Part shown: piece after piece, positions 22,862 to 35,800 of the stretch
Layout of the letters: the number at the start of each line of letters is the position of its first letter
Position numbering within the stretch: the stretch's first letter is position 1
NCBI RefSeq assembly: GCF_019649055.1
Contig: NW_026570377.1
Coordinates: 124,001-188,000 of the forward strand
DNA from: Paramacrobiotus metropolitanus
Taxonomy: Eukaryota; Tardigrada; Eutardigrada; Parachela; Macrobiotidae
Length of the DNA stretch: 64,000 nucleotides
Direction: 5' to 3'
Position numbers and translations under genes: made by a program
Notes under the pieces: generated by a model
The model's database searches: none
Told to the model about the DNA's origin: nothing
What the model saw: only the letters and a program-made list of their open reading frames with translations

Positions 22862-24093
22862 TTTTATGGTTCTGAGATTTAAAGTTTTTAAACCGTGTTG
22901 ACGTAATGTCGTCACCGTAGCGTTGCCGGCTGGTGTACCACCAACACCTTTTATACACCACAAAAGCCGCATTACGAACATGTTTATTAGTGTTTTGTCC
23001 TGATGTCGTAAGTCAAACGCTTGCAGAACCGAGACAGTTTTCGCGTGTTTCGCGGTTGCATACGTGTGCAGTTTGGTTATATGGTCATCTCATTCATTAC
23101 AACTTGTCATGGCTTAATGTCAGTCCCTGTCATTAGCCCCATTGTGCTACTGTCAAAAATAAAGTTTGGCTGTAAATTTCATTAAATAATGTTTGTTTTC
23201 TTTCGAGTTAGTAATATCCGGCAATACAAATTTATTATACAATTAGGAAATATATATAATATTATGGCTTAAGCTGTTTATCATTGCGAAATAGCAGCGT
23301 GCATTGCACAAGGATAATTTTTATCTGCCCACTTCAAATTTTCGATTATAAACTGGAAACCACCGCAGCACGGGTGCAACGTTAATGGTTACACACAAAT
23401 TCTTAATGAATTATGGCGATTTCCAAATGTCCAGAAGCGAAACTCGCACTTTCCGTTGACCTGTCGACTATTAAAGAGATTCCTGTGTTTTGCAGAACAT
23501 TTCTGGATCCTTAACAATGATATTTTACATTACGCACAAAGGTATATCCACAGGTAGATTTACATATTACGGCATATACACAGTGGCTTACGCACAAATA
23601 AAATAATTACTGTAGTCTGTTACGAGCCGAAATTCAAGTGCGCACTTGTTTAAATACTTTATATCATACTAATTTTTACGAATCACAAAAATTGATGATG
23701 CCCACATGTGGAATTAATGATTCTAAGTTCAGTCGACACTATCACCGCGCATGTACAAACAGTAGCCATATATACGTGAATATCTTTTAAAATTTAATAA
23801 ACTTTATTAATCAGTTTAATCAACTGAATATAGATATAAGATGCTTTAATAGTACAGCTTACTGTATGTATATATAATTATATATTACATACTTCTGTCT
23901 CATAATACATAAAGATACTTACTTTTTTTTACTTACTTTTTTTCGAATTCCATAACACTTCAGCATCGAAAAAGGAGATCATGATCAGTGGCATCGGCCG
24001 GAATTGTTTTGATGTGTACAAGTTTCAGATCCAGATTCCATGTATCAAATTTTTTAAAAGCTAGAGTAGTGGAATTTGCGGATAGCATTATTA
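22862..24093. other. Intergenic between catalase-like gene and GPCR
   Basis: 22870-23100 is the duplicated 5' flank shared with 7730-7960. The rest (23160-24090) is AT-rich with no recognised feature. Confidence 0.5.
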
Positions 24094-25333
24094 TTAAACA
24101 CCAACAGCGTGAGCGTAGTGATTCCATTTTGAGTTATGGAAAACAAACATTTCACGGTCACAGTCATTTGGTCGGTTAAGAGTGTGTCTTTTGTGAAGAT
24201 TTGTGCGACAAAACGTTTTTTTGAAACCAGAACGATAATTTTTGGACAGCAAAAACAAAAGCAAAGGGTTGATCAGAGAATTACTGTAGCCTAGAACATA
24301 GACCAGGGAACGAAACGTCCGGTATGGAAGGGTTGCATATGATTCCGAAGAGAGATTTCCGGACTGAAAAGCATCCTGCATCGGCTCGCTGTCCATAGTC
24401 GAGTAGCCAAAAGCAGACATCATTTTATTTACAGCATGCGGTCCCCACGGTATAAGGAACGCCACCAATATCACCAAAAACAGCCGTATACTGCGGAACT
24501 CCTTAGTACGGAAGAACCTTTTCAGTCGCGATTTCTCATTAAAGGTCACCGTCTGCTGACTGAGTCGCTGGCTGGCTAAGCCGTTGGCTCAAATCCGCTG
24601 CAATCAAATCACGCAGCTTATGTGACCTTTTCAGCCGGCGAAATGTCAAAGCAATAATGCGTCCATAACAGATTAACATAATTATCATGGGAACAAAGTA
24701 CTGTAATAACGATTCCATTACAAACGACGCCGGCGCAAAGCACTGCACACAGTTGCATTGTTGGCGATTGTAGGCACTGCATGTGTCATTAGTCCTGCCC
24801 GATAAGGAATCGCTATCGTACGGATAAAGGTGGAAAAAGTACGGCACAAATGTCCGTAGATAACTGGTTCCTGTTGGGTATATCCAGCAGAGCACCATTG
24901 GCCAGATGGTTACTTTTTGAAAGAATACCTCATAAAATCGGTTCTCGCTGTGAAATAATCGCATATAACGTTCAATGGAGATGATCATCATGTGAATGAC
25001 ACTGACGGCGATACAGTGCTCTTTGGAAGCGTAGTACCACAGGCATAGCCAATGCTCCAGTGGCCAACATTCGTGCATCAGCCATAAGGTCACGGCCACT
25101 GGCAGGACATAGATGCCCACAAGGCAGTCAGCGACGCAGTTGGATACCAGCAGAATATTCGCGGGGGTTCGAAGTTTCTTGTAGGGAATCACCGATAAAA
25201 TAAATACGATGTTTGACAGAATGGTGATCAAAGCGACGGCGTATATAGCGCAAGCCAGTGCTAGTCGTGATGACGTGATGTCCAGCTCGGATGTGCAGTT
25301 ACAAGCTTTGGGAACAATTATACTGGAGTTCAT
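24094..25333 (-). CDS. Class A (rhodopsin-like) orphan GPCR
   Basis: About 394 residues if a 55-bp intron (24572-24626, AG/GTCACA...GCCAG) joins 24627-25333 to 24094-24571; the two frames overlap, so a frameshift is the alternative. Seen: TM1 with LSNIVFIL, TM2 VADCLVG (Asp 2.50), TM3 starting at Cys (WLCLWYYASK) and ending SIERYMRLF (ERY in place of DRY), TM4 Trp, TM5 FVPMIIMLICYGRI, TM6 FLIPWGPH (W6.48, P6.50), TM7 NSLINPLLLFLLSKNYR. Position 3.32 is Lys, not the Asp of aminergic receptors, and NPxxY is NPLLL, lacking the Tyr. Glycosylation site NSS at the N-terminus. Ligand unknown; the gross layout resembles muscarinic/histamine-like receptors, but the key residue argues against an amine ligand. 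Confidence 0.85.
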
Positions 25334-26327
25334 TTTGATGTAGTAAGTTCCATGTATAAGCCGTATGCCAACCAGTATGTTTTTGATAAAAGCGCTTTCA
25401 TCGTGAAAACATGATTTAAATACTGATCCAGTGCTAAGTAAGTGTAAGGCGCCAGTGTAAGGCGCAGCGTATTAAATTGTGAATTGGTAGGAGCACATGT
25501 TTAACTTTGTTTACCATGGTACTGACTTTAGCATCAGAAGTTGGTGAAAGTGAATTTTAAAAGTTTATGATGAGTCAAAGACGGTGGCTGCAATCTGTCT
25601 GATATCGTAGTTCCTACACGCAGACATAAGTATTTATCATTTTTATTAGAGAAATTCAAACACCTGTGAATGCAGATTAGACTGCCAGGCGATATGTGTT
25701 GTGCAGACCCGAGACGTGACGGCGACAGTATGTTTAAGTAGAGTTATCGCGCAATGTTTGACGTTAATTGGTACGTCTGGAGTACGTAGACTACGTAAAA
25801 TTACAACGAAATTGTTACAATTAAAACGCATCCGTCCTGGCTCCGTATTTTGACGGGGCTCGGCACATCTAATCCATGAATGCCTTTTTACGAAATCGAA
25901 CGGGTGAGTAACATCCATATACATCCATGCATAATTCAGTACGAAATCATAATGCTAATCATAAGGGGCAAAGATTTTTTGAGATTGCAGAACAGATTAA
26001 TATTTTAGGCTGCTTTTTGAAGTACACATTTTTACTGTCATGTAGTGCGCTTACCTGAACTGCATGATGTCTGCATCTTAACACCCGGTTGGGCTGGATA
26101 TTTTTACCGAACAGTAAACGGTGTCTGATGTAGTGGCATGTAAACATCTGGTCGAGTTTATCGGAATTATAAGTCATTAATTTTAATGAGCACAGATTGC
26201 CGCTTTATAATGTCACAACAAGGCTAACGTTATACAAAAATCTAATCAGTAACTGATTATGAGTACGCGAAAGACAAGAAGGCATATAGTTTATCACGCA
26301 TTAGCTATATCATTAATATTTGTTTTT
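25334..26327. other. GPCR upstream region; nothing recognised
   Basis: Open frames here (minus strand, 25646-25924 and 25959-26177) show no domain, signal peptide or splice context. Treated as non-coding. Confidence 0.45.
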
Positions 26328-26807
26328 TCAGCATTTCACAAAGGAGTAGGTGGCTCCCTGCAGAACCCCGACAGAGGTATCGGCGAACTGCTGAAAAGCA
26401 GTTTTGGACAGATCCAAATGGGCTTTGGAACAGCTGGGACATTTGTCCTTGACCGGCGCAGTAATGGATTTGCCGTTGTAGGTGACGCGGACGCAGACGT
26501 CGTTGGTGCAGAAGGGGTCAACGTTGGGATTTGCGGAAGTGTACCACTCGTGGCTGATGGCCACGAGGTCTTGCGAGGCAGCATTGATCTGCGTACCACA
26601 TGCTCCGTATCCAGCGTCGTTGTAAAAGGTCAACTTCGTGCCGGTAAAGGTCTTTCCCCAAGGAATATTGGCTTGAGCTGATACAATCTGGTAACAAGCA
26701 GTACCCATTTATAAAAAGGTCATAAGTTAGCAAATGACAAGGTGATTTAATGCATCATTACGTACCACTGCAGCCAGAGCAACAAATACACCGTAATAAG
26801 AAGCCAT
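26328..26807 (-). CDS. Secreted double-psi beta-barrel (DPBB) protein 3
   Basis: Two exons, 26766-26807 (MASYYGVFVALAAV) and 26328-26697, phase 0, about 136 residues. Signal peptide ends IVSA/QANIPWG. Motifs: TFYNDAGYGACGTQINAAS, SHEWYTSANPN, PFCTNDVCVRVTYNGKS, APVKDKCPSCSKAHLDLS, AFQQFA, GATYSFVKC. More diverged from DPBB 1 and 2, with a 68-bp intron, and not flanked by lipocalin or catalase-like copies, so probably the older or founder copy. All Cys and the DKCPSC/HLDLS core are conserved, indicating purifying selection. Confidence 0.9.
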
Positions 26808-27524
26808 AGTGCCGACTTTATAAGAAAAAAAGAACTGTTTATAGAAGGTTTAAAAGGAAACAAAACTGGTTATAGAAGGTTGAAGTTCCTACTTGAATTT
26901 ATTTCGAAGTTACCGCTGATTGTTTACTGAATGTGCGTTCTGGTGCCGCGCTTTTAAAGGGCGTCAAGTATTTGCAGAAATTCGATGGGCTGCGATTAGC
27001 ATACCGGAAAAGGATCTTCTGTCTCACCGTCTTTGCGACATATGTGAGAGATATTTCCTTTACGGCGCATCAAACAACAGTTAAGGTAATAAACATTTGT
27101 CCAGATGGTAGTTAGATAACACTGCATCATCAGCTGGAGCTACGTAAAATTGGTTCAGTACTGAATATCCCTCCACACAGTTATCGTTTTCATAGAAATG
27201 GAACAGCCATTCATATCAGAAGTAAATAATAATTATGAGTAAGTGCTCGGTATATTATCCGGTAATTTCCGTTAAGATCAGTCACACTATCAGTGCTCGT
27301 ATCAGAGATCAAATCGCTTTGATCATACTGATCACGGTTAAATCTGATGGTGAGCGTTGGAGGATGACCCCCGGATCTGGAAGGTGGACAGCTGTAAAGT
27401 ACGCACTTCTTACTGTACTTGAAACGTACTTTTGGTCGTTGTGGGTCACATCAACTGCTGACAAGAATAAATACTGAACCAAATGAAATTAAATTAATAA
27501 GCACTTATTTACAAAATGTATGTA
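26808..27524. other. Intergenic; nothing recognised
   Basis: DPBB 3 promoter side. No conserved exon, RNA or repeat seen. Confidence 0.5.
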
Positions 27525-28127
27525 CAGTGGAACCTCCCGATCCTGAACACTCTCGGTACGGAGTTTCTTGTTCAAGGTTCGGGGATGTTCAGGGTTTAGA
27601 AGTACTGCTGCCAGGGGCACCGACGCCCCTGGGGGGGCGCATAAAATTCCAGTCGTAATGATGTATATTATATTAGCGCGTATGCTAATATGCAAAAGGA
27701 TATCTGCTGTACTTTAATATATTTCACGTCGTAATTTATTAATTAATTGATTATAATGTTATTCTGGTGTTATTTTTGTTGGCCATGATGACTAAGGTTT
27801 CAGTTTCATGAACTGAAACTAAGGCTACGGATTGGTACTACACGAAACAACACGTTATTCTCCGCTAATCTGCTTGCGGTGAGATCCGTGAACACTTTGA
27901 ACAGTTCCCGGATGCTTTCACTGTTTCGCACACAAAACGCAGCCGCTCTCTGTTCACGTTTAGAGGTCCGTTTTACTAAGCAAACGTATCACGGTAAGCA
28001 GCCAGGTGTTCAGGGTTCAGAGGTCCCCCTAATGTTATAGCTTACGAGAGTTGCGCGTACGAAAAAAATTGCTCAAGATTCGGGGTTGTTCAGGGTTCAG
28101 AGGTGTTCAAGATCGGAGGTTCCACTG
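27525..28127. mobile_element. 603-bp MITE, pogo/Tc1-mariner type
   Basis: Terminal inverted repeats CAGTGGAACCTCC(C)GATC(T/C)TGAAC at both ends, flanked by TA on both sides (27523-27524 and 28128-28129), the target duplication of the Tc1/mariner/pogo superfamily. Subterminal direct repeats GTTCAGGGTTCAGAGGT occur near 28008 and 28089, with a related copy near 27587; these may be transposase-binding sites. A near-perfect palindrome GTTTCAGTTTCATGAACTGAAACT sits near 27797. No transposase frame, so non-autonomous. Confidence 0.85.
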
Positions 28128-29176
28128 TATTGTACAATACAGTACACGTATTCTTTGTAAGAGTAATTATTATTCGCTGTTAATAACCAACAGCTACGTG
28201 CACAGATATAGTATTTCTTAAGCATGTTGAAAATGTCTTTCGTACATTTGATGGTGAGTCTATGTGTAGATCTATATTGTGCAGACGTCTGTAGCACTGC
28301 ATGGATTATGTTTGTACTTGTATGTGTCGCATCATCTACTTCCCTAATTATAGTACTTCACTAATTAATGGTACTGGTGCATGGTACAGAAGATGATAAG
28401 TTTAACATCACCAATATTTTATTTTTTAACACATATGATGACTGATTGATCGCTGAGCTGTTTGCAATAAATGGTGTGAATAACGCGAATAAAAAAATTG
28501 TGGTTTGGAAAACTGGTAAAAAAGTGAAACAAGCTTCAAAAGTTGGCACAGCTGAGAAAATGTAATGCAAGATAAGGAATATCAAAGGCTACTACACTTG
28601 GTTTCAATTCCTGGTTACATCTTTTAATTTAATTCATAACACGACAGTCTGTAACATCCAAACAGTCACAAAGCAGAAACACGAACAAAATATCACTTGA
28701 AGCAGCCAATGTGCAGGGCAATGAGAATGCAATTCAAAATCTGAAATCCAATAAAACATTCGTCTGAGAAATAAAACCCGAAGCCCTCGAAACACGGTTC
28801 CGAAGGCAAGAAAAACATCTCTCTGACATTACAATAAAAAAACCAAACAAAAATGAACCAAGATTCTAACACAGATCCATGTTCATGCTGCCGAAACATT
28901 GTGAAGGGATTAACAGTTCACAAGTATGCCGTGCAGATTCCCCGGGGGCTTATATGTGTGAGTACGCAGCACAGTGCTGACACACTCGTCCGCGAACCAC
29001 ACTCTTAATGCATGCTGTAAAAAGGATGGCGCAAAAATTACCCTACTGATGTCAAATTGTACAAAATGTCAAAAACGATACAAAAACACATTGTATTCAC
29101 GAAACAGATGCGACACGGTTGGTCTGGTTGGGTTGTTTTTTTTTTTCTGACGCAGGACACACATATTCCCTGTGAG
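28128..29176. other. Intergenic, 3' side of LolA-like gene
   Basis: Presumed 3' UTR and spacer. Minus-strand open frames (28361-28585, 28693-28899) show no recognisable domain. Confidence 0.45.
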
Positions 29177-32100
29177 TTAATCGTACACTTGGTAGGCGAT
29201 GCCGGTGTTGCGCTTCCACATGAGAAACCCGGCAACGAGTCCGGCCACTCCCCCGATAATGATCATGGCGATGCCCAGACCGGCCATCGAGCCGCTGGTG
29301 TACCCGTCTTGCACCACCGGGGCGGCGGTCGGCGTGTCTGTGGGGTGCAGGGTGGTCGCCGGGGTGGCTGGGGAAATTGGTGCGGCAGTCGGCTTGACAA
29401 GATCACGGCCGCTCTGAATCGAGCCTTTCAGGAAAGTCACGCTCTGCAGGAAAACAACGCCTTTTAGTTTTTCATTGTTTTTAAATATTTTTATTGCCAA
29501 ATGGCGTTTTGTGCTGTGTTATAAATGTATTGCCCCATCATTTCTCACTGCCAATTTGTCAGTAACGCATAAGAATTTTTACGCGCATTAAATACATAAA
29601 GTTTTCCCTTCTGCCAAATAATCAGACGACAAATCTGCCTGATTTACGTCCGAATAGGTGCCAAAAAAATTGTCTGATTTCCTAAACTAACAAAAGGAAA
29701 GTATTGCAAATGCTCTCGTAAAGCCTTGTTCAATAAAACATCTGGGAAAATACACAAAAATAAGCTAAATTAATTCCGAGAGAAAGTTGGACCAACGTTT
29801 AACCTTGCAGTAAGCAATATGATTTTATTACTAACATAAATTACTAAGTAAATGCTTCATTTCATACCTGCGTTCTGTTGGCAAACTTCATCACGAACGG
29901 CAGATCCTTATTGTCAAACAGCTTCCTCAACGCGTCCACCACTTCCGATGCATTCTGGTACTTTGTCACGTTCGTTCCGCTGACGGTGATGTTGACCCAG
30001 TCCAACACTGTCACCCAGATATGCGGCTCGTTCTCCTCGTCCCCTTTCATCACCTGGATATCCGTGAACTGCAGCGGCGACGTGGCGGTCAGATTGGACA
30101 GGGCATCGCGAATGGCCGTCTCGAACGCCGGCATCCGCATCTTCACATCCGTGTAATTCTGCACCTTCATGCAGAACGTTATCATCTGCTGTTTACCGTT
30201 CCGCAGACAATCCACAACGTCAAAGGTCTTCCAATAGAATGGGAAGGCGTTGAAATCGCTGACCGTACTCTGAAAGGTTTCCAAGATCGTTCCGTTGGGG
30301 AATGTCCGATAGATAACGACTCCGACGAGCACGCGCTCAGCGGATGACGTCCAATTTTCCTACATAAAACAAAGCATCTAACAACTGATATCTAAACGAA
30401 TTTCAGCATAAACACCAAGAATTCGCATAAATACTGCACAGTACACACACATTTTTATTGTAGCAGACACAAGCTGCTTCCGCACTAACATATTCTCTGC
30501 TTTTTTCTGATATTAAAACAGTCGATTAAGCATAAAAACCGGAAAACTGTCGATAAACCGAAACTGGAAAACGAGTGGAATTCCCCGTATACGTCTGCAT
30601 AACGAAGCACATGTGTTCATACGTTATTTACGACAATGTTTAAAGGAAATTATTTTTCACTGGAACACTTATCATCCAAGGTCGTTCACCTAACAGGTTT
30701 GCGCTTAACAAAGAGAGTCTGACTCACATGCAGCCAATAGGTTTCCGTCGTGGTGGTGATATTCCGCTTGCTGTCGTTACTGCTGCGCTGCGACACCCAC
30801 ACATATGTCGGCATTCCGTTGAAGTCCCGCTGTCCCACGTACAGCGCACTGGACCGGTTCAAGCCAAACAGATCACGGGCGCTCTTCAGGTGAACCACTC
30901 CCGAACTGTCGGATTTGGTGGCGTCCAGGCTGCCACTGTCGATGGCTGTCACGTTGCATCCGGCACCGCCCAACAGCCACGTGCCCACTGGCATCGTGAA
31001 CGACAGACCGCTGTTGTAGTCGTGTACGGTACGGTACAAGGTGCGGTTCTTCACGAAGGACGGCGGAAAGTGGGTACCGCTCAGCGAATCCGTAATGTAA
31101 GAGACCAAGAAGTGCTGAGAGTCGAAGTTCATCTGAAATAATTCAACAAATGTACGTTCAAATAATTTCGACAAACGATTGTGGATCCTACATAAACACC
31201 AACGGATAGCAAAAAACCAAAAGCCAAAAACGCAACAACCAACGATCTTTTTAATATGAAAGGCGGAAGTCACTCAAAGGTTTTTATTGTGGAAACTGAT
31301 TTGAATGATTTTTGTACTGTAAATGCATATGAAGCAGCGGCAAAAAGGGCTTACTTTAAGGCTGTGCACATCCCTGTCCTTTTTGGCCAACGTGAGCATT
31401 GTGAGACTGAACTGGTCTGGGAGTATGGAAACGCTCTGGTTTTCCCGTCTCCATCCCGGGCAATAAACTCCTGGATCGGGCTAGAGAAGGAAGATTTCGG
31501 GTAAATTAAAATACCAAATCCCGATGCTAATCTGGTTCTAGTTCATACCAAAAAGACAGACTTGTCCTTCACTTCCGGATAGTAGTATGTAAAATCGTAC
31601 ACCTGAATTTTTCCAACATCTGTGAACGTAAAAACTCGGGTCGTAACTCAAATGCAATCCAGTCAGGTAATGTCACAACAGTCAACTGAGTTCTTGAAAA
31701 ATTCAGATACCCAAAACAAATAATGGTAAACGCAGAACCTGTACGCAACAAAACATCAACGACTGTCTACACTTCATTGATCAACAACGCAATGCGCATA
31801 TTAATTTTACCTTTTCCGTCAAGCTGCAGACTTTCAAACCGAATTGGTGTGGCATTCTTAGATGGGCTCGGAGGGGTGACACCGGGAGCGGTGTAATAAT
31901 AGCGATTCCTCCATGTTGTATTCAGATTGTTATCGTGCACACATTGCTCCCACATCTGCACTTTGATGGCTCGCACCGTAGTATTCTGAACACCCTGATC
32001 TGTGACATTGCCGGGACTGATGTTACATTTGCCGGAGGTAACAGAATATCCGGCCAATTCCGCAATGAAGTACGCATACGTATTACATCCCGTTTTCCAT

Positions 32101-32807
32101 AAATCTTCTTTCGTACACTGTCGCCCTGCAAAAATAAACAAAATTTGACCCTTTTTTCTGAAATATAAGAATAAACACAAAGCAATTCTCTCACTGCTGC
32201 TCAGCAGTTTCAGTGTTAATGCTAATAATCCAGAAATTAAATATACGAAAATTAATTCATACGAAAAAGCAACAGAGCAGTTTTGCATAAAATCAGACAC
32301 TTTGTGGCAAACTTCTGGTTAATTAATAAAAAAAAAAAAAGCTTTTGCCGTTCAAAAGAAAATGACAATCTAATACACCAGACTGCAAAAACAATATTTC
32401 CGACAACGACCAGCGACAAACGCACCACTGTATTCATCGTTTTCTCCCACGACGCTGAAGGCATCTCCCGTTATGAAATCATACAGATATGAGGTCTTGG
32501 TGCCTTGTGACAAGATGTATGTTGCACCTCGCTGTCCTTCCTTTTCATAATAACCATCCGAGTCAAAGTACGCGTTCTCTCCGATCTTCCCCTCCACTTT
32601 AATAGTAAACGTCTCCGCTAATTTCGGCACGGGGGTCTGCGTCGAAGGTGTTGTATTTGTGGAGAAGTTACACTGGGGATAAATCGAGAAATTGAAGGGA
32701 GGAACATCAGCGGATGCACTATTAGGCGTCGGAAGAATACTGAAGATGCCTTGAAAACATAAAAAGGATGCCACCAGCCACGAAGTCTTTATGGAGTGAG
32801 ACTCCAT
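29177..32807 (-). CDS. Type I membrane protein with LolA-like ectodomain
   Basis: Seven exons in transcript order: about 32411-32807 (donor 32411 or 32429), 31773-32125, 31549-31602, 31355-31480, 30728-31132, 29868-30359 and 29177-29443. Phases match with either exon 1 donor; about 690-700 residues. N-terminal signal (SWLVASFLCFQGIFS). The ectodomain contains a first module with AETFTIKVEGKI and TSYLYDFITGDAFSV, a Cys-containing segment (QCTKEDLWKTGC), PDPGVYCPGWRR followed by ILPDQFSLTML, a second module with DLFGLNRSSALYVG and MPTYVWVSQRS, then a membrane-proximal domain. The C-terminus has a TM helix (GLGIAMIIIGGVAGLVAGFL) and a short tail ending YQVYD. This order matches the metazoan LolA-like domain family, whose function is poorly known; the match is from memory of its motifs. 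About a dozen NxS/T sites indicate heavy glycosylation. Confidence 0.78.
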
Positions 32808-35800
32808 TTGTGGTTTCTACAAATCACAAAAAGTTGTTGTTATATCCTTAAACCCAGTCACCACATATAACGCAAAGAAAATTCGGATCTACTGAGTATG
32901 TTCTTAGCGATTTTCGAAGAAATCCGATTCACTTTCTTCCAAAGCGAATATACATATGTTATCTTGCGGGCCTGCCCATGAATACCATACAACATTTACA
33001 GTTCGTTACCAGCGGAATACAGTTTTGTAAATAAATATCAACAGGTCACAAAGAAACGGTATGCGGTAAAGTACTTGGGGGAAGAAAGAAACAAAATTGT
33101 TGGTACAGGCTCTGCATACAGTATAGTATACACAACTTCACGAAATCAGTAACACATACATTCCACTCTGTACTTCAGCACTGATGATGAATCTCATAAA
33201 AATTTTAAGACCATAACCAAGAAGAAGATTGCCAACAACAACCATCTCACATGTTCCACCTACTAGGACCCACCCTGGCAAAACTAAACAGACAAATCAC
33301 TGAATTAAATAATGCGAAGTGCGAACGAATAAAACTAGACAGCGCTTTAATGCTATTATGTATAACAGAAAAATTCTATGAATTAAAAGGAAAGAATATC
33401 TATCTTACAAAGATCAAAGTGAAAGTCTTTTTCTCATAGAAGTATAAGAAAAGCTTTCACAATGTTGAAACTGTAGAAATGTTACAAAATGCTGCACCCA
33501 GGCTTTAACTACATACAATAATACTATCAACGATGATTCCATGAGTAACCGGAAATTAGTAACATTTGGGGTAAGTTCTGGCCAGCGACTATGCACTAAT
33601 CTAAACTCAGCACATGCCACAACGCCACCGACTACGGTAAAAACAAGAACCATCTATTCGTAAAAAAATGCGTCGGCCTGTGCGAGGGAATGCAAACAAT
33701 TATTAGTAGAAATATACTTATTTTTGTGATGAAAAACCAGAGCGTGTCGCATTACAAGTATAGTCACAAACAAAGCATCCTTCTGCCGAGTCGGCGAATA
33801 AATGCAGAAGTCACAAAACCTCTATGGAATAATCGCAATACGATAACAAAAACACTTTCTGCTTTTCAACTGAAAAATTTAAGTGGAACGGAGTCGGTAA
33901 AAAAATATACGACCATGGCGATATCTGAGCAGCGCTGCAGAGTATGCAAAAAAATCCCGCAAAAATGAACACAAATTTATTTAACAACTGTTTCCAGATT
34001 TTTCCATATAATAATTCTACGGTTCGGGTAAGAAAATAGACAGTAAGGAAGCACTCTGCATCTGTGCCAACCGGAATTTTGTCCGGTTTCAACGAAACTG
34101 AAAGTGCCGCTCAATAAGACGCCCCAAGGCCACCTTTGACCTGCAAAATCTTTGACTCAATAATATTAATGAGCTATAAATCCATCGTTCCGGCGTCATT
34201 TCCTAATAAAATGCCGCGCATCAACATCACATGACCACAAAAAACGCATTATGGAAATTACAGCTATCGACTTGTCCGACTATACAGTCACGGATTTTTA
34301 ACCGGAAGCCCAAAATCGAAAAAATCGAAAATTTGCTATTTAAAATATTTCCGCGAATAAAAAAGTTTGACTGGGCAAAGAACGCACGGTCCGCTGTGCA
34401 CTGAAACTCATATAAAAATTTTAAAACACTGTAACGAACCACCAACTCCTTAAGTAACACTAAAAATAATTGCAAGAACATATTATAAAAATTATTTACA
34501 GTACTAGCGCTTCTTTATATCATAAAATAATAAAATTTAGCGAAAATTCTTGATTTGGCACAGCACCACAATTTAAAATTCACTGGAAAAAATTGAATTT
34601 TCAAATTGTAACCAGATTTCGATTAACTTCCAAACCCGGACAAATGACGGTTAATTCAACACGCATACAAATATTTACCTCGCGGCCGAGGTTTATGAAA
34701 TGAGCACTATACAACACGAAGCACAACAACACCGAAAACAGCGTTCATAGGCAGGCAGAAACGCCGCCACTGCAACACATTGAAATTGTCTTACCTTGAC
34801 ACGAATGTCAACAATTTCGTTTGTTCTGCGAGTGGCAATTCGTAAAATGCCGTTGACCGTCGCGTCAGCACAATTTCCTCTCACTGGGGGGATCGAACCA
34901 ATTCAGATGCCCGTGATTTCCCCCTAAACACACGAAAACCTTGAAATCACTTCAAAGCAGACCATACAAAGCAGTTTGAAAACACAGAAGTGGTTCCTGT
35001 GTTCCGTGCAGTTGCAAGAATCCTCGCACTTTCGAGGTCTCAGTTCTCAAAATCAGAAGATTCTCGATGATTTCGCCAGAAAGCATCAAAGCCCAATCAA
35101 TAACTGCGTAACTGTCTCAATTTCTTAAACGATTCGCGACAGAAAACAGTTGCTAAAGATTCAAGAAACATAACGAGCGCAGGAACGCATTAGAAGAGTC
35201 CAAGATCTCGTCCGCGAAACACATGCAGAAGAAATCTTGAATTATCAATAAAAGCTGCAAACTTAACTGCAGACCTAACAAAAGCGCCAGCTCTGCTACA
35301 GTAATTCTGAAAATTAATCATTAATGATTATATTTTCACCCATCTAATTGGTACCTGAATCGTGATCTTCCAAAGGCAAAAGTAAAAAGTTCTAACTGTG
35401 TAGAACAGATAATTTTAACCAATTCCGAATCGCTGATTATCATAACGATCAGCCGTGCAGAAAACCTGACGACCTTGACAGTTGACAGGGAAAAACTCCG
35501 ACTGATTTGAGAACGTGCCTAATCCAACGGTGCTTCGCAAAAATTGTAGAATCGAATAAAAAACAAACCTGATATTAAAACAAGACTTATGAGCACACAC
35601 ACGTACCGACACCGTATGCGCGGCAATTCGCTCACTGTCAGCGCTGATTGTTGTATTATAGTGTATCAGTCAGGCATCACGTACGTACCATGCACAGCCG
35701 GAAGTGAACGAGCAGTAGTACGGAACGGTAAAAGTTGACTCGTACCGCCCTGGCTGCGTAGATGGCGAACGCCCAAGGTCGGCACACCGAGCTTACCGCG

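Noticed and set aside
34880-34930. tRNA-like B-box (GGTTCGATCCC) on the minus strand
   Set aside because: The T-stem does not pair and no acceptor, D or anticodon arms can be folded around it.
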